From contig OY282506.1 in assembly GCA_958295605.1 (NCBI GenBank), forward strand, positions 34,738,251 to 34,802,250: a stretch of 64,000 nucleotides of DNA, read 5' to 3'. The translations under genes were made by a program, and so were the position numbers. The stretch comes from Ajuga chamaepitys. Its lineage: Eukaryota; Streptophyta; Magnoliopsida; Lamiales; Lamiaceae. Shown in pieces: positions 55,280 to 64,000 of this stretch. The first letter of the stretch is position 1, and the number at the start of each line of letters is the position of its first letter. Below the pieces are notes generated by a model that was not told the DNA's origin, did no database searches, and worked only from the letters and a program-made list of their open reading frames with translations.

Positions 55280-56696
55280 TGATGCACGTTAATTATGCAT
55301 GTAATTAGGTCAATGTATGATACTATTTTATAGGAATTATGTGCATAAATGGTTATAAATTGTATGGAATGTGATATAAGTGACCAATTAACGTACTCGG
55401 CTTGTTTTAAGGTATTTTGAGCATTTTCAGGCTAAAAAGTTGTGATTTACGACTACCGGACAAGGAAACAAGTTGAAACAGAGTAAAAATCGGCCCAAAG
55501 AAGTGAAAATCAGTGAGAACCGATCCAAACCGGTCCGAACCGGCCTGAACCGGTCCAGGAGCAAAACGGAGCTAGAACCGACGCGGCCGTGTCACATAAG
55601 CAACACGACCGTGTCAAAAGTGGTCCGCAACGTTCAAATCGGCTCTGGAACAGAACACGGCCGCGTCACAAATGCAACACGGCCGTGTCAAATTGTAGCT
55701 GGAAATTGAAGTATGGCGAAGCAACACGGGCGTGTCATTTAGGCAACATGGCCGTGTCAAAACCATTGTCGTTAATAAAAATCATGTTTTAATAGAGGAT
55801 TTGATTTCCCAATTCAATAGGGATTATCTAACTCTATAAAAAGGAGCCAAGTTTGTTCTTCGAAAACACACAACACGCATAATATCCGAGTTTGAGGCAC
55901 GAGACGACTTGGACGACAACGAAGATTCAATCAACGGGATGATTTACTCGGGTTTAGCAATTTTTCCTAGTTTTAGTTCTTTATAATGTTTTGTCTTAAA
56001 TATTGTATTGGATTGATCCTAGGCATGAGTAGCTAAGCTACTCGTGTCCTAGGGTTAGAAAGTAGGGATTATTATGATAATATTTTGATTTATGGTTTGA
56101 TTTATTGATTCTGTTCTTTACGTGTTTATCTCTATGTTTGTGCTTATAACTGAATTCAGCTTGATCACCTAGATTTAGTAATTTAGTTTAGCAATTCCGC
56201 TTCGAGAGGAGGGAATTGTTATCAGACTTAGAACATAAAGCGCAGTTGTCTATGACTGTGTAGGCCGTGGCTTAGGATCGTTTGGGAGTTATTTGGTTTA
56301 ATTGACTCGATAGGGTAATTAGCTTAATTAATCAATGGTTTAATCGCTTCGAGAGAAGGGTTAGATTATCGTCGTGCCGCTTAATAAACACTAGAATTGG
56401 TAAATCTATAGGTTAATCATATTCAATATTGGAGTAATATCCTGAAATCGAAGCCCTAGGATACCCTTTCTCATTGATTGTTAGTTCTTTGTGTTTCCTA
56501 AGTTTGAATTCATATTTAATTAAGTACTTTAATTAGTAAAATCAACCTTTTGCAACTTAGTATCTAGTTAGGACATTCTTAGAGTATTGAGGTATCAAAC
56601 TACCTAAAACTATTCCTTGTGGGATCGACCTTGATAATCGTTACTACACCTACATCCGTACACTTGCGGAACACTAGGTTAGAAACCGACGTGTCA
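55280..56696 (+). repeat. Nested element 3' LTR (complete)
   Basis: 1417 bp, TGATGCACGTTAATTATGCA ... AAACCGACGTGTCA, TATAAAAAG at 55,835-55,843. It serves as the reference for the group: AACCGGTCC tract, six GGCCGTGTCA dyads (55,581-55,763), CTAGGCATGAGTAGCTAAGC, AGCGCAGTTGTCTATGACTG, TTGACTCG, CTTGTGGGATCGACCTTGAT, CCGTACACTTGCGG. Confidence 0.93.
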
Positions 56697-57240
56697 CTTG
56701 TTGGGAGGCAACCCGATGTTTGCTGTTTTATGTTATTTCAATTAATGCTTTAAGCTTTATATTTTTAAATGTGTTTTTAGTTTTTAATATGTTTAGGAAT
56801 CAATATGGATGAATATTGCAAGAAGCGGGGTCAAAGACACAGAAAACTCGCGTTAGCGGAAGAGGAAACAACACGGACGCGTTAAAAAAGCCTAAAAAGC
56901 GTTCTGAGAACTGGGAAGCAACACGACTTCATCGCAAGACGGACGCGGCCGCGTCAAATTTGGCTCAAAAGTAACACGGCCGCGTCGAACAAATGACACG
57001 GCTGTGTCCAGAGAAGAGTGTATGAGTGTTTTTGTGATGGATTGTGTGTGATTTTGAGTGTGTTGATGCTTGATTTGTTGGAGTGCATGTGATTTATGTG
57101 TTTTTCGTGTGTGTGTGCAAAAGAGAAAAAAGGGGGAATGAATAAAGAACCTGGTATCTGCGTTTTTGAACTTGCAGGTACACTGACACGGCCGTGTCAT
57201 TGTTTTGACATGGTCGTGTTCCTTTTGAGCCAAATCTAAG
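56697..57240 (+). other. Outer element, region after pol with U3-type GC dyads
   Basis: Begins with the conserved TTGGGAGGCAACCC. Between 56,870 and 57,221 are six dyads of the ACACGGCCGTGTCA type that otherwise mark the U3 of the LTRs (for example GACGCGGCCGCGTCA, ACACGGCCGCGTC, ACACGGCCGTGTCA). No LTR ends, TATA box or coding frame accompany them. Confidence 0.7.
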
Positions 57241-58665
57241 GTTTCTGGGCATTGATCCGAGAAGCCGAAGAGGGTCACATAGTGCACACTTAGTGAATTA
57301 ATAATTCAAACGGATCAAGTATTGGGTACTTGTTGATCCAAGAAGCCGAAACGGGTCAAATGGAAGACTTGTTGATCTAAGAGGCAGAATTCGATCTAAT
57401 AGTTGGGGCTTGTTGATCCAAGAAGCCGAACCGAGTCAATAGTGTGTACATAGGGACTCAATAGGCCGAACAAATGAAATGGCGATTAGTTGTTGATCAA
57501 AGAACCCGAATCGGGTCAAATAGAAGACTTATTGATTCACGAAGCTGAATCGAGCTAAATTGAAGACTTATTGATCCGAGGAGCCTAATCGAGTCAAATA
57601 ATTGTTGCTTGTTGATCCGAGAAGCCGAGTCGGGTCACATAGTGCGTAATTAGTGACTTGATATGCTGAACAAATCAAGTAGCGGGTACTTGTTGATACG
57701 AGAAGTCGAATCGGATCAAAAGAAAGACTTGTTGATATAAGAAGCCGAATTGGGTCAATTGGAAGACTTATTGATCCGAGAAGCCGAATAGGGTCACATA
57801 GTGCACACTTAGTGAATTAATAATTCGAACGGATCAAGTATTGGGTACTTGTTGATCCGAGAAGACGAATCGGGTCAAATGAAAGACTTGTTGATCTAAG
57901 AAGCAGAAATCGGTCTAATAGTTGGGGCTTGTTGATCCAAGAAGCCGAACTAAGTCACATAGTGTGTACATAGGGACTCGATAGGCCAAACAAATGAAAT
58001 GGCGGTTACTTGTTGATCCATGAACCTGAGTCAGGTCAAATGGAAGATTTATTAATTCGAGAAGCCGGATCGAGCCAAATGGAAGACTTGTTGATCCAAA
58101 AAGCCAAATCGAGTTAAATAGTCGTTGCTTGTTGATCCAAGAAGCCGAACCAGGTCACATAGTGCGTACTTAGTGACTTGATAAGCCGAACGAATCAAGT
58201 CGTGGGTACTTGTTGATCCGAGAACTCGAATCGGGTCAAAAGGAAGACTTGTTTATATAAGAATCCAAATTGGGTCAATTGGAAGACTTATTGATCCGAA
58301 AAGCCGTATGGGGTCACATAGTGCGCACTTAGTGAATTAAAAAGTTGAAGGGATCAAGTATTGGGTACTTGTTGATCCAAGAAGCCGAATCGGGTCAAAT
58401 GGAAGACTTGTTGATCTAAGAAGCAGAATTGGGTCAAATAGTTGGGGCTTGTTAATCTAAGAAGCCGAACTAAGTCACATAGTGTGTACATAGGGACTCG
58501 ATATGCCAAACAAATGAAATGGCGGGTAGTTTTTTATCCAAGAACCGGAATCGGGTCAAATGAAAGACTTATTTATTCGAGAAACCAAATCGGGCAAAAT
58601 TGAAGACTTGTTGATCCGAGAAGCCAAATCAGGCAAAATTGAAGACTTGTCGTACTTAGTGACTT
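57241..58665 (+). repeat. Tandem array inside the retrotransposon: ~40-bp monomers, ~520-bp higher-order units
   Basis: About 35 monomers with core GATCCGAGAAGCCGAATCGGG then TCAAATGGAAGACTTGTT-type spacers. Distinct monomer types recur in order. The landmark GTCACATAGTGCACACTTAG with the following TTAGTGAATTAA appears near 57,275, 57,795 and 58,313, giving a higher-order period of about 520 bp (13 monomers). The same core, GATCCGA(T/G)AAG(T/C)CGAATCGGG, builds the array at 42.0-44.3 kb. Confidence 0.92.
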
Positions 58666-59376
58666 GATATGCCAACTTCGTGCACAAACAAAAGTCAAAT
58701 ATATTTACTCAAATATGAGGAACTAGAGCACACTCCAAATCACTATTTCTTCGTCTAAACTTCTCCGGTAAGTGAAGCTAACTCGAATTTGTTTGCTTCC
58801 AATGATTTTATTATGCTTAATTGGTGCTAAAGAATGTTTAAATTTGACATTGTGAGACCAATGTAGTACTTATATGCGAATTATTGATATGGTAGCATGA
58901 ACGTGCTAGAATAGTGATTGGGTCTTGCTCTAGGAATGAGATGTCTGTTGATTGTTATTGTAATAGACATAAACATTGTGGTTAGAATGAAACGAGAAAA
59001 ACGAGATTGAATTTCATATGTTTTTGTCATTGGGTAATTTTATCAAACATGTTATGTGCATGATTCATAATGAGCTTAATGTCTAGATTACTACCTCTTG
59101 TTGCAATCCTACGTAATACAAATATAAATATGCTTGCATGCATAAGTTACATTGATAGGATTCGATGTTTCAATATCTAAAGGACTTCAACTCGAAGAAT
59201 TTAGGAGTTGAGCATGAAATAGGGGGTATATAATGAACAATTGAGCATGTTACTAAGCATATGAATGCCTCATTGAATTATTTGGAATGCTTTGATTTTC
59301 GTCAGTAATTGTGCTAAACTGAGGATTGTGTGCCTACTAATTTGAGTGGTGTTGAGTGTGTGTATAGGGCACTAAC
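58666..59376 (+). other. Leader and candidate intron of the downstream ORF
   Basis: A donor-like CTCCG|GTAAGTG at 58,768 and an acceptor-like GTGTATAG ending at 59,367, with a branch-point-like TACTAAT about 30 bases before it, bracket a 600-bp AT-rich stretch ten bases upstream of the ORF's ATG. This fits a spliced leader for a subgenomic RNA, but splicing is only inferred. Confidence 0.45.
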
Positions 59377-60747
59377 ATGGCACCACCGAAAGGGAGCTCT
59401 AGTCGATGCAAAGGGAAGCAAGTCATGGTCGAAGAAACCCCGGCTGTTAACCCAAATGACAGTCAGACTCTTTTCGCGTTTTCTTTGACACAAGCTGAAC
59501 ACAAGGCTCAGTTCGAGGAGCTTTGTCATCGCACTATTATACCAACTAGATTTGGCAGCGACAATCTGACTCGGGCAATGGGCATTCATGATAATGTCCG
59601 TACTCTTCTTAACCGAGTCGGGCTACTTCAGTTTATGAGAGTGCAGCAAACGTACATGCGAATCGCTATCGAGTTCCTGAGCACATTTAGCATCACTGCA
59701 GCCAGCTCACTCCACTCACGCCTGCCGGACGGCATCTCTTTCCAGCTAATGGGGAAAGCTCGATCATTGACATACATCCAACTGGATCACATATATGGCT
59801 TTCCCAAAGCCCCCAGTGAGAAGCCACCGGAGGTGTTTGACTCGTACACATTCTGGGCTTTCTTGACAGCTGCACCTCCGATTGTAGCACCACAACAATA
59901 TATCTCCAAGGCAACCAAAGCCTCGTGGATCCATAATCCAGTCATTTGATACATACATAAGCTGCTTGCCTACACTCTTTTTGCCCGGCATGAAGTGGGA
60001 GCTGTGAGACAAAGCAAACTCCACATGTTGTGGAATATCATGCACGGCTACAAAGTGGATTATGCAAAGGTATTGATGGAGCACTTTGCCAATGTTATCC
60101 AGAAGCAGAAAGACAACATCATGATTGGAGGATTAATTACTCCAATAGCAGTAGCTTTTGATGACATTGACCTGACTGATATGGAGCCGGTAAAAGGTGA
60201 AGTCCAATTTACGTGGGACTTGCTCGAATTGATGCAAGTTGTGGTTTTAGGTGAAGATGGGACCCTCCTATATGTGTACCAGAATATTGGACCTTATCTT
60301 CGCCTGCCTTATAAGATTAGGACAGCGGTCACAGGTGTACATGATACAACGAATCTTTCTTTATCTACTGAAGACCATCTTCAGCTATCCCAACCACCAG
60401 ACTCCGAGGTGTTCCAGTCCAGGGCACCGGCCGAAGGTAGCAGCCAGGCCCCACGACAGCCCCGAAAGAAACGAGCCACAGCAGCAGTTGCCCACCAGTC
60501 GGAGTTAAATGAGGACATGGTCGGCATCATTACTTCTCTCCGGGATGATGTTCGTCTCCATAATGAGTCGATGCAGTCCTTTCGCACTTCGATGGAGAGG
60601 CACCGAATAGAGGTCCGGGGATCTCTTCAAACGATCCATTCAGAATTAGATGATCAAAGAGGAGTACTTAACACACTCCTTCAAAGGAGTGATGGAGAGG
60701 GCATGTGGAGACCACAACAACAGACTCAATGGGAGGCAATGACATAA
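59377..60747 (+). pseudogene. Athila ORF-1-type protein of the 3' region (env-position ORF), one stop
   Basis: ATG at 59,377 (MAPPKGSSSRCKGK). The first part (191 codons) contains YMRIAIEFLSTF, DGISFQLMGKARSLTYIQL, YGFPKAP and KASWIHNPVI, matching the plant Athila ORF-1 / putative transposon-protein family. A TGA at 59,947-59,949 stands where this family has Arg (CGA-to-TGA). The same frame continues YIHKLLAYTLFARHE ... SKLHMLWNIMHGYKVDYA to 60,747, followed by a basic PRKKRA stretch and a coiled-coil-like C-terminus. It sits where some Athila elements carry env-like genes, but no signal peptide or membrane segment is visible, so an envelope role is not supported. Function unknown. Confidence 0.82.
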
Positions 60748-62598
60748 TTTTAGAGCCAGTATGGGTTCCAATCCCCGCCACCACCACAGTGATTTGTAAG
60801 TAGCACCAAGGCGTACTACTCTTTTCCTCCAAACATTGGCATTTAGCCAAGTTTGGGGGAGGAGGTGAACTGTGGGACGTCTTGGCAGCTATATTTATTA
60901 TTTTGTTGCTATTTCTACTTTGAAAGTGGTCATGTTTGATATTCTGTTTTGTGGTTGATCGTTTGAGTGTTTGCTGTCTTGTTACCAATGGTCAAATGTC
61001 GGGTCTGTGAGCCCTTTGCATAATTGTTGCTTTAATTGTTGGGTCTGTGTGCCCATTGTGCTCAGTTAATTTTCTTTTGATTTAGAGTATTGGGCCTCTG
61101 TGCCCATTGTGCTCAGTTAATTTGCTTTAGATTTAGAGTATTGGATTTGTGAGCCCATTTATCTGGTTAATTGGTGCTGTTGGGTCTGTGAACCCAAGTT
61201 TGATTGTTTTTGTGGGTCCATAATTGAGGTTTTAGGAGTCTAGAGTCAAGAGTCTTATTTTTGTGTAAGTTGTTAGAGTCATAAGAAAAAAAATATAAAC
61301 CCGAGTTGTAATTGTTGCAAATTTAGAGAACCGATGGATGATGATGGGTTAATGATGAGACGATGTTGTGCATAAATTTAAAAAAATTGACACATAGTAG
61401 AGCATGATAGGTAAGTTGAGACGAAATTGAGCTAAGCCTAGAACTTTGATCAAATTGACCCATGTGAGAAATTGAGCCTAAATATGACTTCTATTCTTGG
61501 AGTAATCTATTTTCTTTCGGTGTGATTTTGATTGGATATGTGTCTTGGTTTCTATAACTTGCCTTGAGACTTTGCTGTGAATATGTCAAAAGCGTAATGT
61601 GACTTAGAAAGTGATATAGGCAATCCTTGCTTTGTACCCAATTATTGAGCCTATTAAGAATTATACTTTTTACCAGAAGTTTGTGCAAAATAACTGTAGT
61701 CAGCCCAATTGAGCCTTTAGCTTTTTATTCATAACCCTACGTTGCAAGCCAAGTATCTTTCGATTTAGCCTTTGGCCTTAAAATTGGACTAATTGAGTTA
61801 AGAGGGAGATGGATTGGAAGGTAGTTGGGTTAAAAATTGGGAACAAGATGGGTGCGAAGATGGATAGATTAAAGGGTAAAGGGAATTTGAAGTGTTAGGT
61901 GCAAAACTAAGCAAGTAAAGAACCTCTCCTATTGTAAGATTCAGTTTCTCTGGTAATTTTCGTGAAGAAAAAAAAAAAAAAAAAAAAGAGCCAGTTGTGA
62001 ATAAGTGTTTTATTGTTTTAAGTATAATAAGGAGAGTTTAGGAGAAAAAGTGTTTAATTGATTTGGAATTGAGGGGTGATTTGCTAAGATTGGGAAAGTG
62101 AGTTTGAGTGATTGTATTAATGGATAGTTGGGTTAAGAATAACTTGATTAGTCCAATCGATAGTCACTCTTGTCGAAATAAATCCCACCTTACTTAAGCT
62201 AATATTACAACCAAATAAAAGACCTACTTGATTCTTTGTCACTTATGCCAAAGTACTGCGTCAAGCTTAGACAATTGGCAAGCTTATGGTAAAACTGAGC
62301 ATGTTTGTCCAATTTGAGTGGAATGATATATATATATATATATTCTTTTAGCCTAAACACTTGAGAGATAAGAGAAACACTTACCTGGTAAGGATCAAAT
62401 GCTTCGAAAGCTTAAGTCTCGAAAGTAGTTAATTTTTGCTCTATCACATATGCTCATTCATACTATGATGTCTAGCTTTTGGAAAAATCGATCTGAAACT
62501 AATTCATCATTTAATCGCCCTAAATACATGAGTCGTCATTTTTTTTTATGTTGTTCGGGATGAACATCAGCTTAAGTTTGGGGAGGGGGGGGGGGGTT
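60748..62598 (+). mobile_element. Outer element 3' noncoding region and polypurine tract
   Basis: Noncoding. It contains five degenerate GGGTCTGTGTGCCCA repeats at 60,995-61,195, a poly-A run (61,969-61,987), a short (AT)n at 62,328-62,342, the block TCCCACCTTACTTAAGC with TTACAACCAAATA, and an extended G-rich polypurine tract (GTTTGGGGAGG then a run of G) ending at 62,596 against the LTR. Confidence 0.85.
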
Positions 62599-63208
62599 TG
62601 ATAACACGTCAATTATGCATGTATTTAGGTTGATCTATGAGACTATTTTATAAGAATTATGTGCATAGTTGGTCAAAATTTGGATAAAATGTTATAAAGT
62701 TGACCAATTAACGTATTTGACTTGTTTTGAGGTATTTTTGAGCATTTCCAAGATTAAAAGTCATGATTTACTACCACCAGACGAAAGAACAAGTAGAAGG
62801 AGAGTGAAAACCGGTCCAAACTAGTGAAAACTGGCCCAAACCAGTCCGAACCATCTAAAACCCGTCCAAACCGGTCCAGACCGATCTGAACCTATCCAGG
62901 AACAAAATAGAGCAAGAACCGACACGGCCGTGTCACATAAGCAACGCGGCCGTGTTAAAAGTGTTGCGCAAATGGTGAAACGGCTCTATTGGAGCAACAT
63001 AGTCGTGTCAGACCTGCAACATGGCCACGTCAAAATGTGCGTGGTTTGGAAGATTTTAACAGCAACACAACCGTGTCACTTGATCAACACAGCCATGTCA
63101 TAAGTCCGGTTCTAAATTAAAATCCTGTTTTTAAGATGATTTAATGCCGAATTCCCCAAGGACTTCTGGGAAGCTATAAAAAGATAACTTAAGCTCGTTT
63201 AGCAGGGA
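62599..63208 (+). repeat. Outer Athila 3' LTR, U3 only
   Basis: Begins TGATAACACGTCAATTATGC and follows the 5' LTR through the AACCGGTCC tract, six worn GGCCGTGTCA dyads (62,920-63,100) and the TATAAAAAG box at 63,175-63,183. It then stops at AGCAGGGA (63,208), close to where transcription should start. R and U5 are absent; the 22-bp flank repeat follows. Confidence 0.88.
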
Positions 63209-63211
63209 AAG

Positions 63212-63233
63212 TGGAGGGTTCTTTAGGGATGAT
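63212..63233. repeat. 22-bp flank repeat (right copy)
   Basis: TGGAGGGTTCTTTAGGGATG then AT; one mismatch to 45,142-45,163. Confidence 0.85.
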
Positions 63234-63271
63234 GAGTTCGGCTTAAGAAAAATGTAACTAAGACAACAAGC

Positions 63272-64000
63272 CACTACAACATAAATATGCTTTATGTAAC
63301 ACCTGAAAAGTGTTACATATATACCGAAAGGTGTTACAATAAACTTTTGGTAACACTTTATTGGTGATGCATTTGTCGGTGCTACCTAAAGTCTAAAGTA
63401 ACACTTTGATGATCTTTAGTAACACTTTCATAAGTGTTAAATTAGATTTTAAATTGTAACACTTTAAGGTAACACTAAAATATGTTACTTATAACCCTTT
63501 ATGATACTAATGCGAGTGACTCATATCCTGCGAGTGCCCGATGTAATTTTCGAGCTCTTTGACTTAATGCACATAACATACACTAAAATAACTAAAATGG
63601 TTTATATAAGGATTGACTGCAAAATGATGTATGATTTTCTTCTTTCCAATTTAAATACCATCATTAGTTTTCAACAATATTTTGATTATTTTCCATCTGA
63701 AGCTCGATACCCACTCCCTCAATGAATACCATGTAACTTTGTTAAGGAAAAGCTCACCTCAAATTTTCAAATAAAGGAAAATTTGCAAGTTAAATATACA
63801 AATATATTCTATAATAAATTATATGTATTTAACTAAATGTAAAACATTTTAATTTATATGGTATCAACAATGGCGGAGTGAGTTGAACTCTAGGAAATGT
63901 GAAATGAATATCTCACTGAAAGTTACGTGTATTGAATTGCAAAACTAAAAAAACTATTGATGGACTAAATTTTAATTTAATATAAAATATGATCAGATTG
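63272..64000 (+). mobile_element. CACTA (En/Spm) transposon left terminus, continues beyond window
   Basis: CACTACAACATAAATATG at 63,272 is a CACTA-type end. Subterminal repeats GTGTTAC / GTAACACTTT occur at least ten times in both orientations between 63,290 and 63,490, typical of transposase-binding arrays. Beyond 63,500 no gene is recognised; the element's coding part or right end is not in the window, so the right limit is the window edge. Confidence 0.65.

Larger units (their letters stand above)
52078..56701 (+). mobile_element. Nested, internally deleted Athila-like element
   Basis: Two closely similar LTRs (52,083-53,490 and 55,280-56,696) flank only 1.76 kb of 3' noncoding sequence; primer site, gag and pol are gone. 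Flanking 5-mers are CTTGC (52,078-52,082) and CTTGT (56,697-56,701), one mismatch. Joining across the insertion restores the conserved Athila sequence after pol (AGCGCTTG then TTGGGAGGCAACCC), proving insertion into the outer element. The deletion junction at the 5' LTR end carries a 31-bp inverted LTR tail. Confidence 0.9.
45164..63208 (+). mobile_element. Outer Athila-type Ty3/gypsy element (decayed)
   Basis: Full order: 5' LTR, tRNA-Asp-type primer site, gag, protease-RT-RNase H-integrase, a nested relative (52,083-56,696), a tandem-repeat region, a downstream Athila ORF-1-type frame, 3' noncoding region, polypurine tract and a U3-only 3' LTR. The 5' and 3' LTRs belong together: both begin TGATAACACGT and share the same U3 wording, which differs from the nested element's LTRs. 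Many nonsense changes and frameshifts show it is dead. It is flanked by a 22-bp near-duplication rather than a clean 5-bp one. Confidence 0.9.

Noticed and set aside
56892..57287. 131-codon minus-strand frame after pol
   Set aside because: Arises from the GC dyad cluster and CA-rich stretch; no motif, antisense to the element.
59377..60747. Calling the downstream Athila ORF an envelope gene
   Set aside because: Position fits, but I see no signal peptide, membrane segment or fusion-type hydrophobic stretch.

Overview
The window looks like nuclear DNA of a flowering plant, probably a eudicot, from a repeat-rich, gene-poor region. I found no intact host gene and no tRNA or rRNA gene. Host coding sequence survives only as broken pieces: an RLCK-VI-type protein kinase (2.8-3.4 kb, minus), an aldo/keto reductase exon (3.9-4.0 kb, minus), a cullin C-terminal region with introns (10.7-11.3 kb, plus) and an RNase H domain (14.4 kb and 30.1 kb, plus). 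The plant assignment rests on the element families (Tekay chromovirus, Athila-type Ty3/gypsy with a tRNA-Asp-type primer site, Copia, hAT and Harbinger MITEs, CACTA ends) and on the plant type of the gene relics.

Layout, 0-14.6 kb: a rearranged Copia element inserted in the kinase relic; an unassigned AT-rich stretch with one CACTA end; the 3' end of a minus-strand Athila-like element (LTR 8284-9634); the cullin relic; two abutting MITE-like elements. 14.6-30.1 kb: a young Tekay/Del-type Ty3/gypsy array, LTR-internal-LTR-internal-LTR, with one perfect 5-bp duplication (ATATT) around the whole block. It splits an RNase H relic. Both internal regions carry the same TGA in the nucleocapsid, and the second carries another TGA before the chromodomain.

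30.3-41.3 kb: a Copia-type LTR holding two nested insertions (an Athila-like LTR and a 263-bp hAT MITE), an Athila-like solo LTR with a perfect duplication (ATCAA), and the 3' end of a divergent relative (37.3-39.3 kb). 41.3-45.1 kb: a candidate Mutator-like inverted-repeat element enclosing a 2.3-kb tandem array. The array has ~40-bp monomers organised into ~400-bp ten-monomer higher-order units.

45.2-63.2 kb: a decayed Athila-type element with 5' LTR, primer site, gag, protease-RT-RNase H-integrase, a downstream ORF of Athila ORF-1 type and a U3-only 3' LTR. An internally deleted relative is nested just after pol. Its 3' region has a second tandem array of the same ~40-bp monomer family, with ~520-bp higher-order units. 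The 42-44 kb array and the retrotransposon array therefore appear to be one satellite family in two settings, which is the most interesting signal here. A CACTA terminus begins at 63,272 and runs out of the window.
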